Below, piece after piece: positions 15,501-22,774 of a DNA stretch of 44,464 nt (its first letter is position 1; every line of letters starts with the position of its first letter). The stretch is from Kocuria tytonicola (GTDB taxonomy: Bacteria > Actinomycetota > Actinomycetes > Actinomycetales > Micrococcaceae). Below the pieces are notes generated by a model. It was not told the origin of the DNA, did no database searches, and worked only from the letters and a program-made list of their open reading frames with translations. The translations under genes and the position numbers were made by a program. The DNA is taken from positions 1-44,464 of the forward strand of contig NZ_PHOA01000009.1 in assembly GCF_003687455.1 (NCBI RefSeq). Reading direction: 5' to 3'.

Positions 15501-17690
15501 ACGGCGGCGTTCTCCGACACCGCGAACGCGATCTCCCTGGACCGCGGCTTCTGGCTCGGGGACGCGTTCGCGTCCGGCGGCTCCGTGGGCTACGACCACA
15601 AGGCCATGGGCATCACCGCCCGCGGTGCGTGGGAGTCCGTGAAGCGCCACTTCTTCGAGCTCGGCGTGGACACCCAGTCCGAGGCGTTCACCGTGGTGGG
15701 CGTGGGGGACATGTCCGGGGACGTGTTCGGCAACGGCATGCTGCTGTCCGAGCACATCCACCTGATTGCCGCGTTCGACCACCGGGACATCTTCCTGGAC
15801 CCCACCCCGGACGCCGCGGCCTCCTACAAGGAGCGCGAGCGGCTGTTCAGCGCCGGGCGCACCTCGTGGCAGGACTTCGACCGCAGCGTGATCTCCGAGG
15901 GCGGCGGCGTGTACTCCCGCCAGGAGAAGTCCATCCCGCTCACCCCGCAGGTGCGTGAGGCGCTGGGCATCGAGGACGGTGTGGAGGCCCTCAGTCCCCA
16001 GGAGCTCGTGCGCCGCGTGCTGCTGGCCCCGGCGGACCTGCTCTACAACGGCGGCATCGGCACCTACGTGAAGGCGGCCTCGGAGACCCACCAGCAGGTG
16101 GGGGACAAAGCCAACGACGCGATCCGTGTGAACGGCGAGGACCTCCGGGTGAAGGTGATCGGCGAGGGCGGCAACCTGGGAGCCACCCAGCTGGGCCGCA
16201 TCGAGGCCGCTCTGAACGGGGTCCTGGTCAACACGGACGCGATCGACAACTCCGGCGGTGTGGAGTCCTCCGACCGCGAGGTCAACATCAAGATCCTCGT
16301 GGACGGCATGGTCCAGGCCGGGCTGCTGGGCCAGGACGAGCGCGCCGAGTTCATCGAGTCCATGACGGACGAGGTGGCCGATCTCGTGCTGCGCACCAAC
16401 GTGGCGCAGAACGTGCTGCTCACCACCGAGCGCGCCCGCGGGGTGTCCTTCACCGAGATGTTCATCCGGCTCATGCACTGGCTCGAGGACACCGCGGACC
16501 TCAACCGCGAGCTGGAGTTCCTGCCCTCGGACACGCAGCTGCGGGAGCGGGCCACCCAGGACCAGCCCCTGACCGGACCGGAGCTGTCGGTGCTCACCGC
16601 GTACGCGAAGATCCAGCTCACGGCGGCGCTCGTGGACAGCGACCTCGCGGACGACCCGTGGTTCCACCGCACCCTGTCCCAGTACTTCCCGGCGCAGATC
16701 CGGGAGCGCTTCGGGGACCAGCTGGACACCCACCCGCTGCGCAAGGAGATCATCTCCACCGTGGTGGCCAACCAGATCATCAACTACGGCGGCATCGCGT
16801 TCGCGTACCGCGTGGTGGACGACTCCGGTTCGGAGCTCGCGGACGTGGCCCGCGCGTTCACGGCGGCCATGGAGATCTTCGAGCTGGAGAGCTACGCCGC
16901 CCGCCACGCCCAGCTGGGCGCGGACGTGCCCCTGGAGCTCTGGAACCGGATGTCCCTGCGCATGCGACGGCTGCTGGACCGCGTGGTCCGGTGGTTCCTG
17001 CACCGCCAGGAGACGGACTCGGACATCCAGGAGCTCGTGGACACGTACCGGCCCATCGTGGCGCTGCGCTTCGGCTCCGAGCAGCTCATGGCGCAGGACT
17101 CCCAGGAGCGCACCCAGGCGGAGGCGGAACTCGCCGAGCGCCAGGGCGTGCCCCGGGACCTCGCCGTGGAGTGGGCCGAGCTGTTGGACGCGTTCGCGCT
17201 GCTGGACGTCGCCCGCCTGGCCCAGTCCCAGGGCATCACGGCCCTGGAGCCGGAGGAGGCCGGGGCGCGGGGCGGTGCCGCGGCGTCGTCGTCCGCGCAC
17301 AGCCTCGCGGAGGACACGGACGAGAACGGCACCAGCGTGCGCATGATCGCGCGCGTCTACTTCGCCCTGTACGACCGCTACGGGCTGGAGAACCTGCTCA
17401 ACCGCATCAGTGCCCTGCCCCAGACCACCCGGTGGGAGAACATGGCGCGGATCGCGATGCGCGAGGACCTGTACTCCACGCTCGTGGCGCTCGCCGCCCA
17501 GGCCCTGCAGCACCCGGGCGCCAACGCCCAGGAGAAGGTCCAGGCGTGGGAGCAGGAGAACGCGGACCGGCTGGAGCGGCTGCGCGAGGTCCTGGACGAG
17601 ATCGAGTCCATGTCCGGCGACGACACCGGTGGCGAGCTCGCCGCCCTGTCCGTGGCCCTGCGGACCCTGCGCGGGGCGCTCATGGACTGA
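12564..17690 (+). CDS. gdh: NAD-dependent glutamate dehydrogenase, large (GDH180-type)
   Basis: A 1708-residue cytoplasmic enzyme of the Bac_GDH family, which oxidises glutamate to 2-oxoglutarate and ammonium with NAD. The N-terminal regulatory part has ACT-like segments (about residues 40-200). The catalytic core carries G-G-L-R-W-S-D-R-R-E-D-F-R-T-E, the substrate Lys region V-P-T-G-A-K-G-G-F-F-P-K, and later D-K-G-T-A-A-F-S-D, G-Y-D-H-K and G-V-G-D-M-S-G-D-V-F-G-N-G-M. A low-complexity linker of about 45 residues (about 910-955, rich in Gly, Ala, Ser and Glu) interrupts the core, and a shorter one lies near 1570. Relatives are about 1600-1650 residues. The GTG at 12564 is the nearest in-frame start before conserved sequence; its ribosome site is weak. 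Confidence 0.93.
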   Translation: MTSPQATTQAIPTVWQRPRWSGAQAWINEYYRSAPDADLVGTQEPVLTERAETHREVGRTRGAGELCIDVREDHGVTVLYMVTTDMPFLVSTLTTEIAANWGGAKLVLHPLLLAVRDAGSHELTSLDEVPNISAVSSGDTTAIPITDELAGAAAGGRDSSTAVESWIRMELHRSLDQAERGELARHIESLVADVSRVAEDQEAMHEQARVIADSLAPLENLSFQDGSRLPDVRASQDFLQWLRDGNFVFMGIKRYDLEADGEDAVLHSRPDTGLGLLREQGTQGHAQKLTGLGSEHARDHQVVFVTKANRRSSIHRREYLDYIGVRTFAENGGVDGEYLILGLFSRHAYSVPAQQTPLVREKVQRVAERFGFLPDSHSARDLMGIIEDYPRDELFHMSAEKLYETAGGVLGLNERRQTRLFLRQDTFGRFMSAVVFLPRDRYNTSVRQRIETQLFEVFDAEAIDFEVRLTSSSLARLFFRIRLPYTGEVRDFDHEDLESRLRAAVRSWPESLGRAIGQEFEDEKAGALGPVWADAFPGSYREDYEIEEAIQDLKRCEELWGRDPDLPAEVRVAQTEDGQVRLNIYLTQSLSLTELLPLLHNMGLRVLDQRPYTVTPADGREFQLYDFGVELPEGVDPEGPEDAKTEDLIEDTLCAVLSNRSESDSMDRLVLTERMGWRTVAVMRAYVRYLLQLNYPNSFEFIADTLVDHPQATHELAELFSASFDPSRFTDDDAARGQAREAALQRLAEVLESVPSLDADRLFRALADVVTATLRTNVFQNRPTMAFKLDPAAIPAAPQPRPAFEIWVWSPRVEGTHLRFGQVARGGLRWSDRREDFRTEVLGLVKAQMVKNAVIVPTGAKGGFFPKQLPDPATDREGWLTEGREAYKLFIASLLDVTDNIVREAETGAGQEVTAQNGTDETGQGAASSSRGDATPGAEGGASGSAETSGEAGDTVVHPENVVRRDGDDSYLVVAADKGTAAFSDTANAISLDRGFWLGDAFASGGSVGYDHKAMGITARGAWESVKRHFFELGVDTQSEAFTVVGVGDMSGDVFGNGMLLSEHIHLIAAFDHRDIFLDPTPDAAASYKERERLFSAGRTSWQDFDRSVISEGGGVYSRQEKSIPLTPQVREALGIEDGVEALSPQELVRRVLLAPADLLYNGGIGTYVKAASETHQQVGDKANDAIRVNGEDLRVKVIGEGGNLGATQLGRIEAALNGVLVNTDAIDNSGGVESSDREVNIKILVDGMVQAGLLGQDERAEFIESMTDEVADLVLRTNVAQNVLLTTERARGVSFTEMFIRLMHWLEDTADLNRELEFLPSDTQLRERATQDQPLTGPELSVLTAYAKIQLTAALVDSDLADDPWFHRTLSQYFPAQIRERFGDQLDTHPLRKEIISTVVANQIINYGGIAFAYRVVDDSGSELADVARAFTAAMEIFELESYAARHAQLGADVPLELWNRMSLRMRRLLDRVVRWFLHRQETDSDIQELVDTYRPIVALRFGSEQLMAQDSQERTQAEAELAERQGVPRDLAVEWAELLDAFALLDVARLAQSQGITALEPEEAGARGGAAASSSAHSLAEDTDENGTSVRMIARVYFALYDRYGLENLLNRISALPQTTRWENMARIAMREDLYSTLVALAAQALQHPGANAQEKVQAWEQENADRLERLREVLDEIESMSGDDTGGELAALSVALRTLRGALMD

Positions 17691-17784
17691 CGGTCCCGTC
17701 GGCGGCTGCTGCACTGCTCTCGGCGCTCTTCGGCGCCGCACTCCGCCGACGCCGTTGCCGCGCCTCACGCCGTACGATGGGCCC

Positions 17785-18285
17785 GTGACCGCAGAGACCA
17801 TCGCCACCGTCGTGACCGCGCTCCTCTTCATCGTGGGCTGCGTGGGGATCGTGGTCCCCGTGCTGCCCGGATCGATCGTCGCGCTGATCGGCCTCGTCAT
17901 CTGGGCCGTGGTGGTGCAGGCACCCGAGGGGTGGGTGGTCCTCGCCCTGGGCGGCACCCTGCTGATCGCCGGCCTGTCGTCCAGCCTGGTGCTCACCGGG
18001 AGCAGGCTCAAGCGCCGGGAGATCCCCAACCGCACCCTGCTCTTCGGGGTGGTCGGTGCGGTGATCGGGATGTTCGTGATCCCCGTGGTGGGGCTCTTCC
18101 TCGGCTTCCTGGTGGGACTGCTGCTCTCCGAGACGGTGCGCAACCGCAACCTCAGCACGGCGCTGGCCAGCTCCTGGGTGGCCGCGAAGGCCATGGGGCT
18201 GGGGATCCTGGTGGAGCTCTCGTGCGCGCTGCTGGCGTCCCTCACGTTCATCGTGGGGGCGATCATCTTCTTCGTGACGGCGTAA
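17785..18285 (+). CDS. DUF456 family membrane protein
   Basis: A 166-residue protein with four to five hydrophobic helices. It carries the DUF456 signature G-I-V-V-P-V-L-P-G near residue 20 and a second Gly-rich turn, V-G-L-F-L-G-F-L-V-G. A conserved charged loop (R-L-K-R-R-E-I) lies between them. The family has no known biochemical role. The GTG at 17785 precedes the first helix. It starts 94 bases after the dehydrogenase gene on the same strand and converges on moeA. Confidence 0.82.
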   Translation: MTAETIATVVTALLFIVGCVGIVVPVLPGSIVALIGLVIWAVVVQAPEGWVVLALGGTLLIAGLSSSLVLTGSRLKRREIPNRTLLFGVVGAVIGMFVIPVVGLFLGFLVGLLLSETVRNRNLSTALASSWVAAKAMGLGILVELSCALLASLTFIVGAIIFFVTA

Positions 18286-18305
18286 TCCATTCCCCCGCCG
18301 CACAC

Positions 18306-18367
18306 GCTGTGAAGTGGAGCAAACGCATCCTGAACCGTCTCAGAGTGCATTTGCTCCACTTCACAGC
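18306..18367. repeat. Near-perfect long palindrome between convergent genes
   Basis: Two 22-base arms (left GCTGTGAAGTGGAGCAAACG..., right its complement) match at all but one position around an 18-base loop. It lies 20 bases after the DUF456 stop and 82 bases before the end of moeA, where a bidirectional terminator could sit. The arms are AT-richer than the region and lack a T tract, so a mobile repeat or protein-binding site is also possible. Confidence 0.8.
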
Positions 18368-18448
18368 ACCGCATGACAGAGCACCGGGCTGCGCCGCACG
18401 GCAGCTCGCCTCAGCACGGGGCGGGTGCGGAGAGTGGCGGAGCCGGGG

Positions 18449-19840
18449 TCACGCCCTCCAGGGCAGCGGGATGACCTCCATGTCCTGCCCCGGCTGCATC
18501 CCGTCCTCGGGGACCACCAGCAGCACATCGGCGTGGGCCAGCCCGGAGAGCATGGCCGGGCCCACCGTGGGCTCGGGGAGCACCCGGCCGTCCTGCAGGT
18601 AGGCGGGGATCACACGGGTGCGGCCCAGCGGCTCCAGCGCGCGCCCGGCGGTGATCCGGCGGGTGGCGGGCAGCCCCTCCCCGGTGGCCCCGGCGATCAG
18701 CGCGTGGCCCACGGTGAGCAGCCCGGTCATGGCGCTCAGGGGTGAGCCGGGCAGGGCGAGCACCACGGGCCCGTCCTCCGGGAGCTTCGCCAGGATCACG
18801 CCGTGCGCGGGTTCCTGGGCCACCCCGTTCAGAACGAGGTGGGCGCCCAGCTCGGCCAGTGCCTGGCGCACGTGGTCGTCCTCGCCGTGCCCGGTGCCCC
18901 CGGTGGTGACCACCATCTCCGCGCGGGCGTCCAGCAACGAGGTGGCGCCCATGGGGGACTCGGTCAGCGCGGAGACCATGCCCTCGCAGCCGTCGGCCAC
19001 TCGACGGACCTGGTCCACGTTCGCCCCGAGCTCCTTGAGCACGGCGGGCAGCTGCAGGCTCAATGAGTCGCGCACCTCACCGGGGCCGGGGATGCCGTCC
19101 TCCACCACGTTGGCGTAGCCCAGCAGCACGGTGACGCGCGGGCGGCGTCGTACGGGCAGCATGTCGTGACCGGCGCTCGCCGCGAGTCCCAGGTGCACGG
19201 GGTTGAGCTTGCGTCCGGCGCGCAGCAGCAGATCCCCCTGCTGGATCTCCTCACCCACGGCGCGGACGTCCTGGTTCTTGACCAGCGGAGCGGCGGGGGT
19301 GGCGTCCTCCAGGGTGTCCCCCTCCACGGCCCTGCGGCCGTGCTCGGTGCTGGCCGGCGCTTCCACGGACGGGTCCGCGGGGACCACGTGCCCCCGGTGG
19401 GCCTCCAGCAGCGCGGTGGTGCCGAAGGGGACGGCGTCCCCGGAGTTCACGTGGGTGGCCTCGCCCGCGGCGAGCTCCACCACGGGGAGCATCCGTTTCT
19501 CCGGCGGCAGGGTCAGCAGCAGGCGCTCGTCCGTCTCCGCGGGCTGCGGCGTGCGGATCCGCCAGGGGCCCTCGCCGGCCACGGCCCAACCGTCCGCGGC
19601 GGCGGAGGCGTAGTGGGGCACGGGCATCTCGGCGGTCACGGACTCCGCGAGGGTCTCGTCCTGGCACTGCGCGAGCGGCAGCAGGATGTTGGGCAGCGGC
19701 TGGGGGATCCCGTAGGCAATGCGCCGGGCCTCGTCCCACGGGGCCCACTGCACGGCGGGTTCGCGGGCCTCGTCGTGGGTGCCCGGCTGTCCCTGGTCCT
19801 CGTGGTCGGCGGGATCGTGCAGGTGTGGAAGTCCGGGCAT
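18449..19840 (-). CDS. moeA: MoeA-like molybdopterin molybdotransferase
   Basis: A 463-residue protein with the MoeA architecture, which inserts molybdenum into molybdopterin. Landmarks are the first conserved loop (S-A-A-A-D-G-W-A-V, usually SAMDGYA), H-V-N-S-G-D-A-V-P-F-G-T, G-R-K-L-N-P-V-H-L-G-L-A-A-S-A-G, T-T-G-G-T-G-H-G-E-D-D (usually TTGGVSVGD), and L-P-G-S-P-L-S-A (usually LPGNPVSA). These substitutions in three active-site loops make it a divergent member, so activity is less certain than fold. A polar insertion is at about residues 155-195. The ATG at 19840 is preferred over 19843 for its spacing to GAGGAG. It follows the MobA-like gene by 22 bases. Confidence 0.8.
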   Translation of the reverse strand: MPGLPHLHDPADHEDQGQPGTHDEAREPAVQWAPWDEARRIAYGIPQPLPNILLPLAQCQDETLAESVTAEMPVPHYASAAADGWAVAGEGPWRIRTPQPAETDERLLLTLPPEKRMLPVVELAAGEATHVNSGDAVPFGTTALLEAHRGHVVPADPSVEAPASTEHGRRAVEGDTLEDATPAAPLVKNQDVRAVGEEIQQGDLLLRAGRKLNPVHLGLAASAGHDMLPVRRRPRVTVLLGYANVVEDGIPGPGEVRDSLSLQLPAVLKELGANVDQVRRVADGCEGMVSALTESPMGATSLLDARAEMVVTTGGTGHGEDDHVRQALAELGAHLVLNGVAQEPAHGVILAKLPEDGPVVLALPGSPLSAMTGLLTVGHALIAGATGEGLPATRRITAGRALEPLGRTRVIPAYLQDGRVLPEPTVGPAMLSGLAHADVLLVVPEDGMQPGQDMEVIPLPWRA

Positions 19841-19862
19841 CATGTCTCCTCAGCGTGCTGAT

Positions 19863-20483
19863 TCAGTCCAGTTCGAGCCTATGGACATCTTCCCACGTGT
19901 CCACGTCCGCGGTGCTTCCCCCGGGCACCGTGACCTCGTCCCAGCGCAGGTGGCGCCACACCGAGCGCAGCGCCGCATCCCGCGTGGGCACCGTGGCGAG
20001 CACCCGCTCCAGGGCGGCGGTGCGCACCACCACGGCCAGGTTCTCGCGCCGCCCCTCCCGGGACAGCGCCATCACGCCGTCCACGTCCGACGCCGCCCGC
20101 GCAGCCCCCGCGAGCAGCACCGGCAGCGCGTGGTCCACCCGCGGCATGTCGCACGCGAGCACGGCGGTCCACGGTGCGCGCCCGCGCAGGTCCCGGAGGG
20201 CGACGGCGCCCGCGGCCACGGCGGCTGCGGGCCCGGAGAACGGCGGGTCCTCCCGTGCGGTCAGCACCTCCGGGGGCAGCGCGGGGTCCTCGGGCCCCAC
20301 GACCACCACGGCACCCAGCGGCAGCACGGCCTCCACGGTGCGGGAGAGCAGCGTGCCGCCCGCCACGGGCAGCTGGGCCTTGGGGGTTCCGCCGAGCCGG
20401 GAGGAGCGGCCCCCGGCCACCACCACGGTGTCCACGGACGGGCCGCTCAGGGGAGCGGGGCGAGCGGAGCGCGAGGTGGGCAC
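19863..20483 (-). CDS. MobA-like nucleotidyltransferase (molybdenum cofactor guanylyltransferase family)
   Basis: A 206-residue protein with the NTP-transferase start T-V-V-V-A-G-G-R-S-S-R-L-G-G-T-P-K, which binds the nucleotide phosphates. It also has L-A-C-D-M-P-R-V, whose Asp binds the metal. MobA attaches GMP to molybdopterin, and the adjacent moeA fits that pathway. Bacterial MobA is normally about 190-200 residues. The GTG at 20483 lies five bases after the stop of the upstream membrane protein gene, so three genes probably form one transcript. A related MocA-type or other sugar-nucleotide role cannot be excluded. Confidence 0.8.
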   Translation of the reverse strand: MPTSRSARPAPLSGPSVDTVVVAGGRSSRLGGTPKAQLPVAGGTLLSRTVEAVLPLGAVVVVGPEDPALPPEVLTAREDPPFSGPAAAVAAGAVALRDLRGRAPWTAVLACDMPRVDHALPVLLAGAARAASDVDGVMALSREGRRENLAVVVRTAALERVLATVPTRDAALRSVWRHLRWDEVTVPGGSTADVDTWEDVHRLELD

Positions 20484-20487
20484 GGGC

Positions 20488-20874
20488 TCAGTGGCCGGCG
20501 TCGTCGTCGAGCTCCGGATCAGCAGGGCGCTCCTTCTTGGGCAGCCCGGCGATCCGCAGGCCGCACTCCACCACGAGCAGGACGAACGCGAGGTAGTACA
20601 GGATCATCGTGGGGTAGAAGTACGGCAGCTGCTGGCTCATGCCCACCAGGGACAGCACCACCAGGACCACGGACAGGATCAGCACGAGCATGTGCGCCAT
20701 GCCGAAGACCCCCGGGCGGCCCCTGCGGGAGAGGTACATGGCCGTGAGCGCGAACAGGATGGGGAACAGCAGCTGCCCCGCGAGCGTGATGCCGTCCTGC
20801 ACGTAGGGGAAGACCCCCATGGCCTGGACGACGGCGGTGATCACGAGCAGCACGGGGGCGACGAACGACTTCAT
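20488..20874 (-). CDS. Small membrane protein, four predicted helices
   Basis: A 128-residue protein with hydrophobic segments at about residues 5-22, 30-48, 60-80 and 88-110. It ends in a charged cytoplasmic tail rich in Lys, Glu and Asp. I do not recognise the family. The start at 20874 (ATG, M-K-S-F-V-A-P) puts the first helix at the N-terminus. It is the first gene of the run leading into the MobA-like and MoeA-like genes, but nothing in its sequence points to molybdenum metabolism. Confidence 0.7.
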   Translation of the reverse strand: MKSFVAPVLLVITAVVQAMGVFPYVQDGITLAGQLLFPILFALTAMYLSRRGRPGVFGMAHMLVLILSVVLVVLSLVGMSQQLPYFYPTMILYYLAFVLLVVECGLRIAGLPKKERPADPELDDDAGH

Positions 20875-21021
20875 GGGGCACCAGTCTAGGTGTGGTGGCT
20901 CGGCGATCGGTGCGCGCCGGACCCACTCCGGGCGGCGCGCAACGGCACCGGACCCGAGCACCCGCCGCGGGGTCACGACGACGCGGTGCAGGGCCCCGGC
21001 ACGCGCGTCGCCGGAGCCGTG

Positions 21022-21390
21022 TCACGCTCCCACGCGCTTGGCCACCGCCCGCTCCACCAGCGCCACGCACTCCTCGGGGGTGCAGTGCAGCTCGCCGAGC
21101 ACCACGTCCAGGAACCGGGACGCGGCCTGGGCCGCGGCGGCCTCGCGGTCGTCCCGGCCCTGGGCGATGAACGTGCCCTTGCGCCCGCGCGTCTCGATGA
21201 CACCGCGGGTCTCCATCTCGCGGTACGCCTTGGCCACGGTTCCGGCCGCCAGGCCCAGGTCCGCGGCGAGCGTGCGCACCGGCGGGATCCGGTCGCCCAC
21301 CACGAGCTCCCCGGCGGAGACGTCCCGCAGGACGCACTCCACGAGCTGCTCGTACACCGGGGTGGTGGAGTGCGGGTCGACCGTGAACAT
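21022..21390 (-). CDS. GntR-family regulator, YtrA subfamily
   Basis: A 122-residue transcription regulator. The N-terminal winged helix shows the GntR pattern: P-V-Y-E-Q-L-V-E, G-D-R-I-P-P-V-R-T-L-A-A-D-L-G-L-A-A-G-T-V, A-K-A-Y-R-E-M, and the wing G-V-I-E-T-R-G-R-K-G-T-F. The C-terminal part is only about 45 residues, as in the short YtrA type that often controls ABC exporters. No such exporter is adjacent, so its target is unknown. It is transcribed away from the acyl-CoA dehydrogenase-like gene starting 92 bases off and could control it. Confidence 0.87.
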   Translation of the reverse strand: MFTVDPHSTTPVYEQLVECVLRDVSAGELVVGDRIPPVRTLAADLGLAAGTVAKAYREMETRGVIETRGRKGTFIAQGRDDREAAAAQAASRFLDVVLGELHCTPEECVALVERAVAKRVGA

Positions 21391-21481
21391 GCCCGTGCCT
21401 TTCGTCGTGAACCCTCATCGTAGGTCCCGCCGAGAACCACCTTCGGGTGCAGCGCTGCGGGGTGGCACGCCACGTAGGCTG

Positions 21482-22774
21482 ATGGTCGTGTCCGCGCATG
21501 CAGAGCTTCCCCTCCCGCCGACCCCCGTGGCCGATCCGCAGGCCGTGCGGCATTTCGTCGACCACGCCCTGGACCGGGCCCGCGCTCTCGGCGCTGAGCT
21601 GCCCTGCCCCGGGGAGGGCCGCACCGCGGCGCTGTGGCGTGAGCTGAGCGCCCTGGGCCGCACCGACCTCGCGTACGCCCGGATCATCGAGCCGCACCTG
21701 GACGCCCTCGCGATCCTGCGCCAGGCCGGGCGCGAGGACCTCCTCACCCCGCGGGACACGTGGGCCGTGTGGGCTGCGGAGGGTCCCGGTGAGCCGCTGC
21801 TGGCCACGCCGACGCCGCCCGGCCGGGACCGTGCGCCGGGACAGGATCACACCACCCACCAGCGAAGCGCGGTGGGCCAGAGCTGTGCCCCGGGACAGAA
21901 CGGTGACAGCGCGGCGTCGTCGTCCACCTGGACGCTGTCCGGCACCAAGCCGTGGTGCTCGCTCGCGGACTCCGTGACCCGCGCGGTCGTCACGGCGCAC
22001 GTGACGGACGAGGACGGCGAGCGCACCGGGCACCGCCGCGCGTTCGTGGTCTCCACCGACCACCCCGGGTTCCGGCCCGCGCCCGTGGCGCAGTGGACCT
22101 CGCACGGGCTCGCGGAGGTCGTCACCGTGCCCGTGACCTTCGAGGACGTCCCGGCGGAGCCGCTCGGCGCCGACGAGTGGTACCTGACCCGGCCCGGTTT
22201 CGCGTGGGGCGGCATGGGAGTGGCTGCCGTGTGGCTGGGCGGCGCGCAGGCCGTCGCGGACCTGCTGTGGCGCCAGCTGCGCCACCCCCGCCGCCCCGTG
22301 GACGACGCCGCGCACATGGCTCTGGGGCAGCTGGACCTCACGCTCGGGGCGGCCCGGGCGGTGCTGGAACGCGCCGCGGCGGCCGTGGACGGTGGCGACG
22401 CCGACGGGCAGGCCGGTGCCGCCTGGGCCCTGCGGGTGCGCCGCACCGTGGCCGACGCCGCCGAGACCGTGATCCGCGTGGTCTCCCGCGCCACGGGGCC
22501 GGGCCCGCTCACGGGGGACCCGGAGCACATCCGCCGCGTGGAGTCCCTGCAGGTCTACATCCGTCAGGACCACGCCGAGCGGGACACCGCCGCGCTGGGA
22601 CGGGCCCTGCTGGCGCTCGCGGAGGATGCGGAGCAGGAGGGACAGGCCGCCCCCGCCCGGAGCCGGCCACAGACCACCGGCACCGGGACCGCGGGTGCGG
22701 GTCACCCCGATCCCGGGAGGACCGAGGGCGTTCCCCCGACCGGGCCTGCGCACCCCGAGGACACCCCGTGGTGA
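21482..22774 (+). CDS. Acyl-CoA dehydrogenase-like protein
   Basis: A 430-residue protein with the overall course of an acyl-CoA dehydrogenase: an N-terminal helical half, a beta middle (P-W-C-S-L-A-D-S-V-T-R-A-V-V-T-A, then F-V-V-S-T-D-H-P-G-F), and a C-terminal helical bundle with an R-R-V-E-S-L-Q-V-Y-I-R-Q-D-H-A segment. It is divergent and has a Ser/Gln-rich linker near residues 115-145, so FAD use and substrate are uncertain. It opens a tight operon: its stop overlaps the next start by four bases (GTGA). The ATG at 21482 or the GTG six bases later could be the start. Confidence 0.75.
   Translation: MVVSAHAELPLPPTPVADPQAVRHFVDHALDRARALGAELPCPGEGRTAALWRELSALGRTDLAYARIIEPHLDALAILRQAGREDLLTPRDTWAVWAAEGPGEPLLATPTPPGRDRAPGQDHTTHQRSAVGQSCAPGQNGDSAASSSTWTLSGTKPWCSLADSVTRAVVTAHVTDEDGERTGHRRAFVVSTDHPGFRPAPVAQWTSHGLAEVVTVPVTFEDVPAEPLGADEWYLTRPGFAWGGMGVAAVWLGGAQAVADLLWRQLRHPRRPVDDAAHMALGQLDLTLGAARAVLERAAAAVDGGDADGQAGAAWALRVRRTVADAAETVIRVVSRATGPGPLTGDPEHIRRVESLQVYIRQDHAERDTAALGRALLALAEDAEQEGQAAPARSRPQTTGTGTAGAGHPDPGRTEGVPPTGPAHPEDTPW

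Noticed and set aside
12546-18374. A 1942-codon open frame on the minus strand opposite the glutamate dehydrogenase gene
   Set aside because: It mirrors the codon bias of a high-GC gene, is rich in His, Arg, Leu and Val from reversed codons, and shows no domain. It is an antisense shadow.
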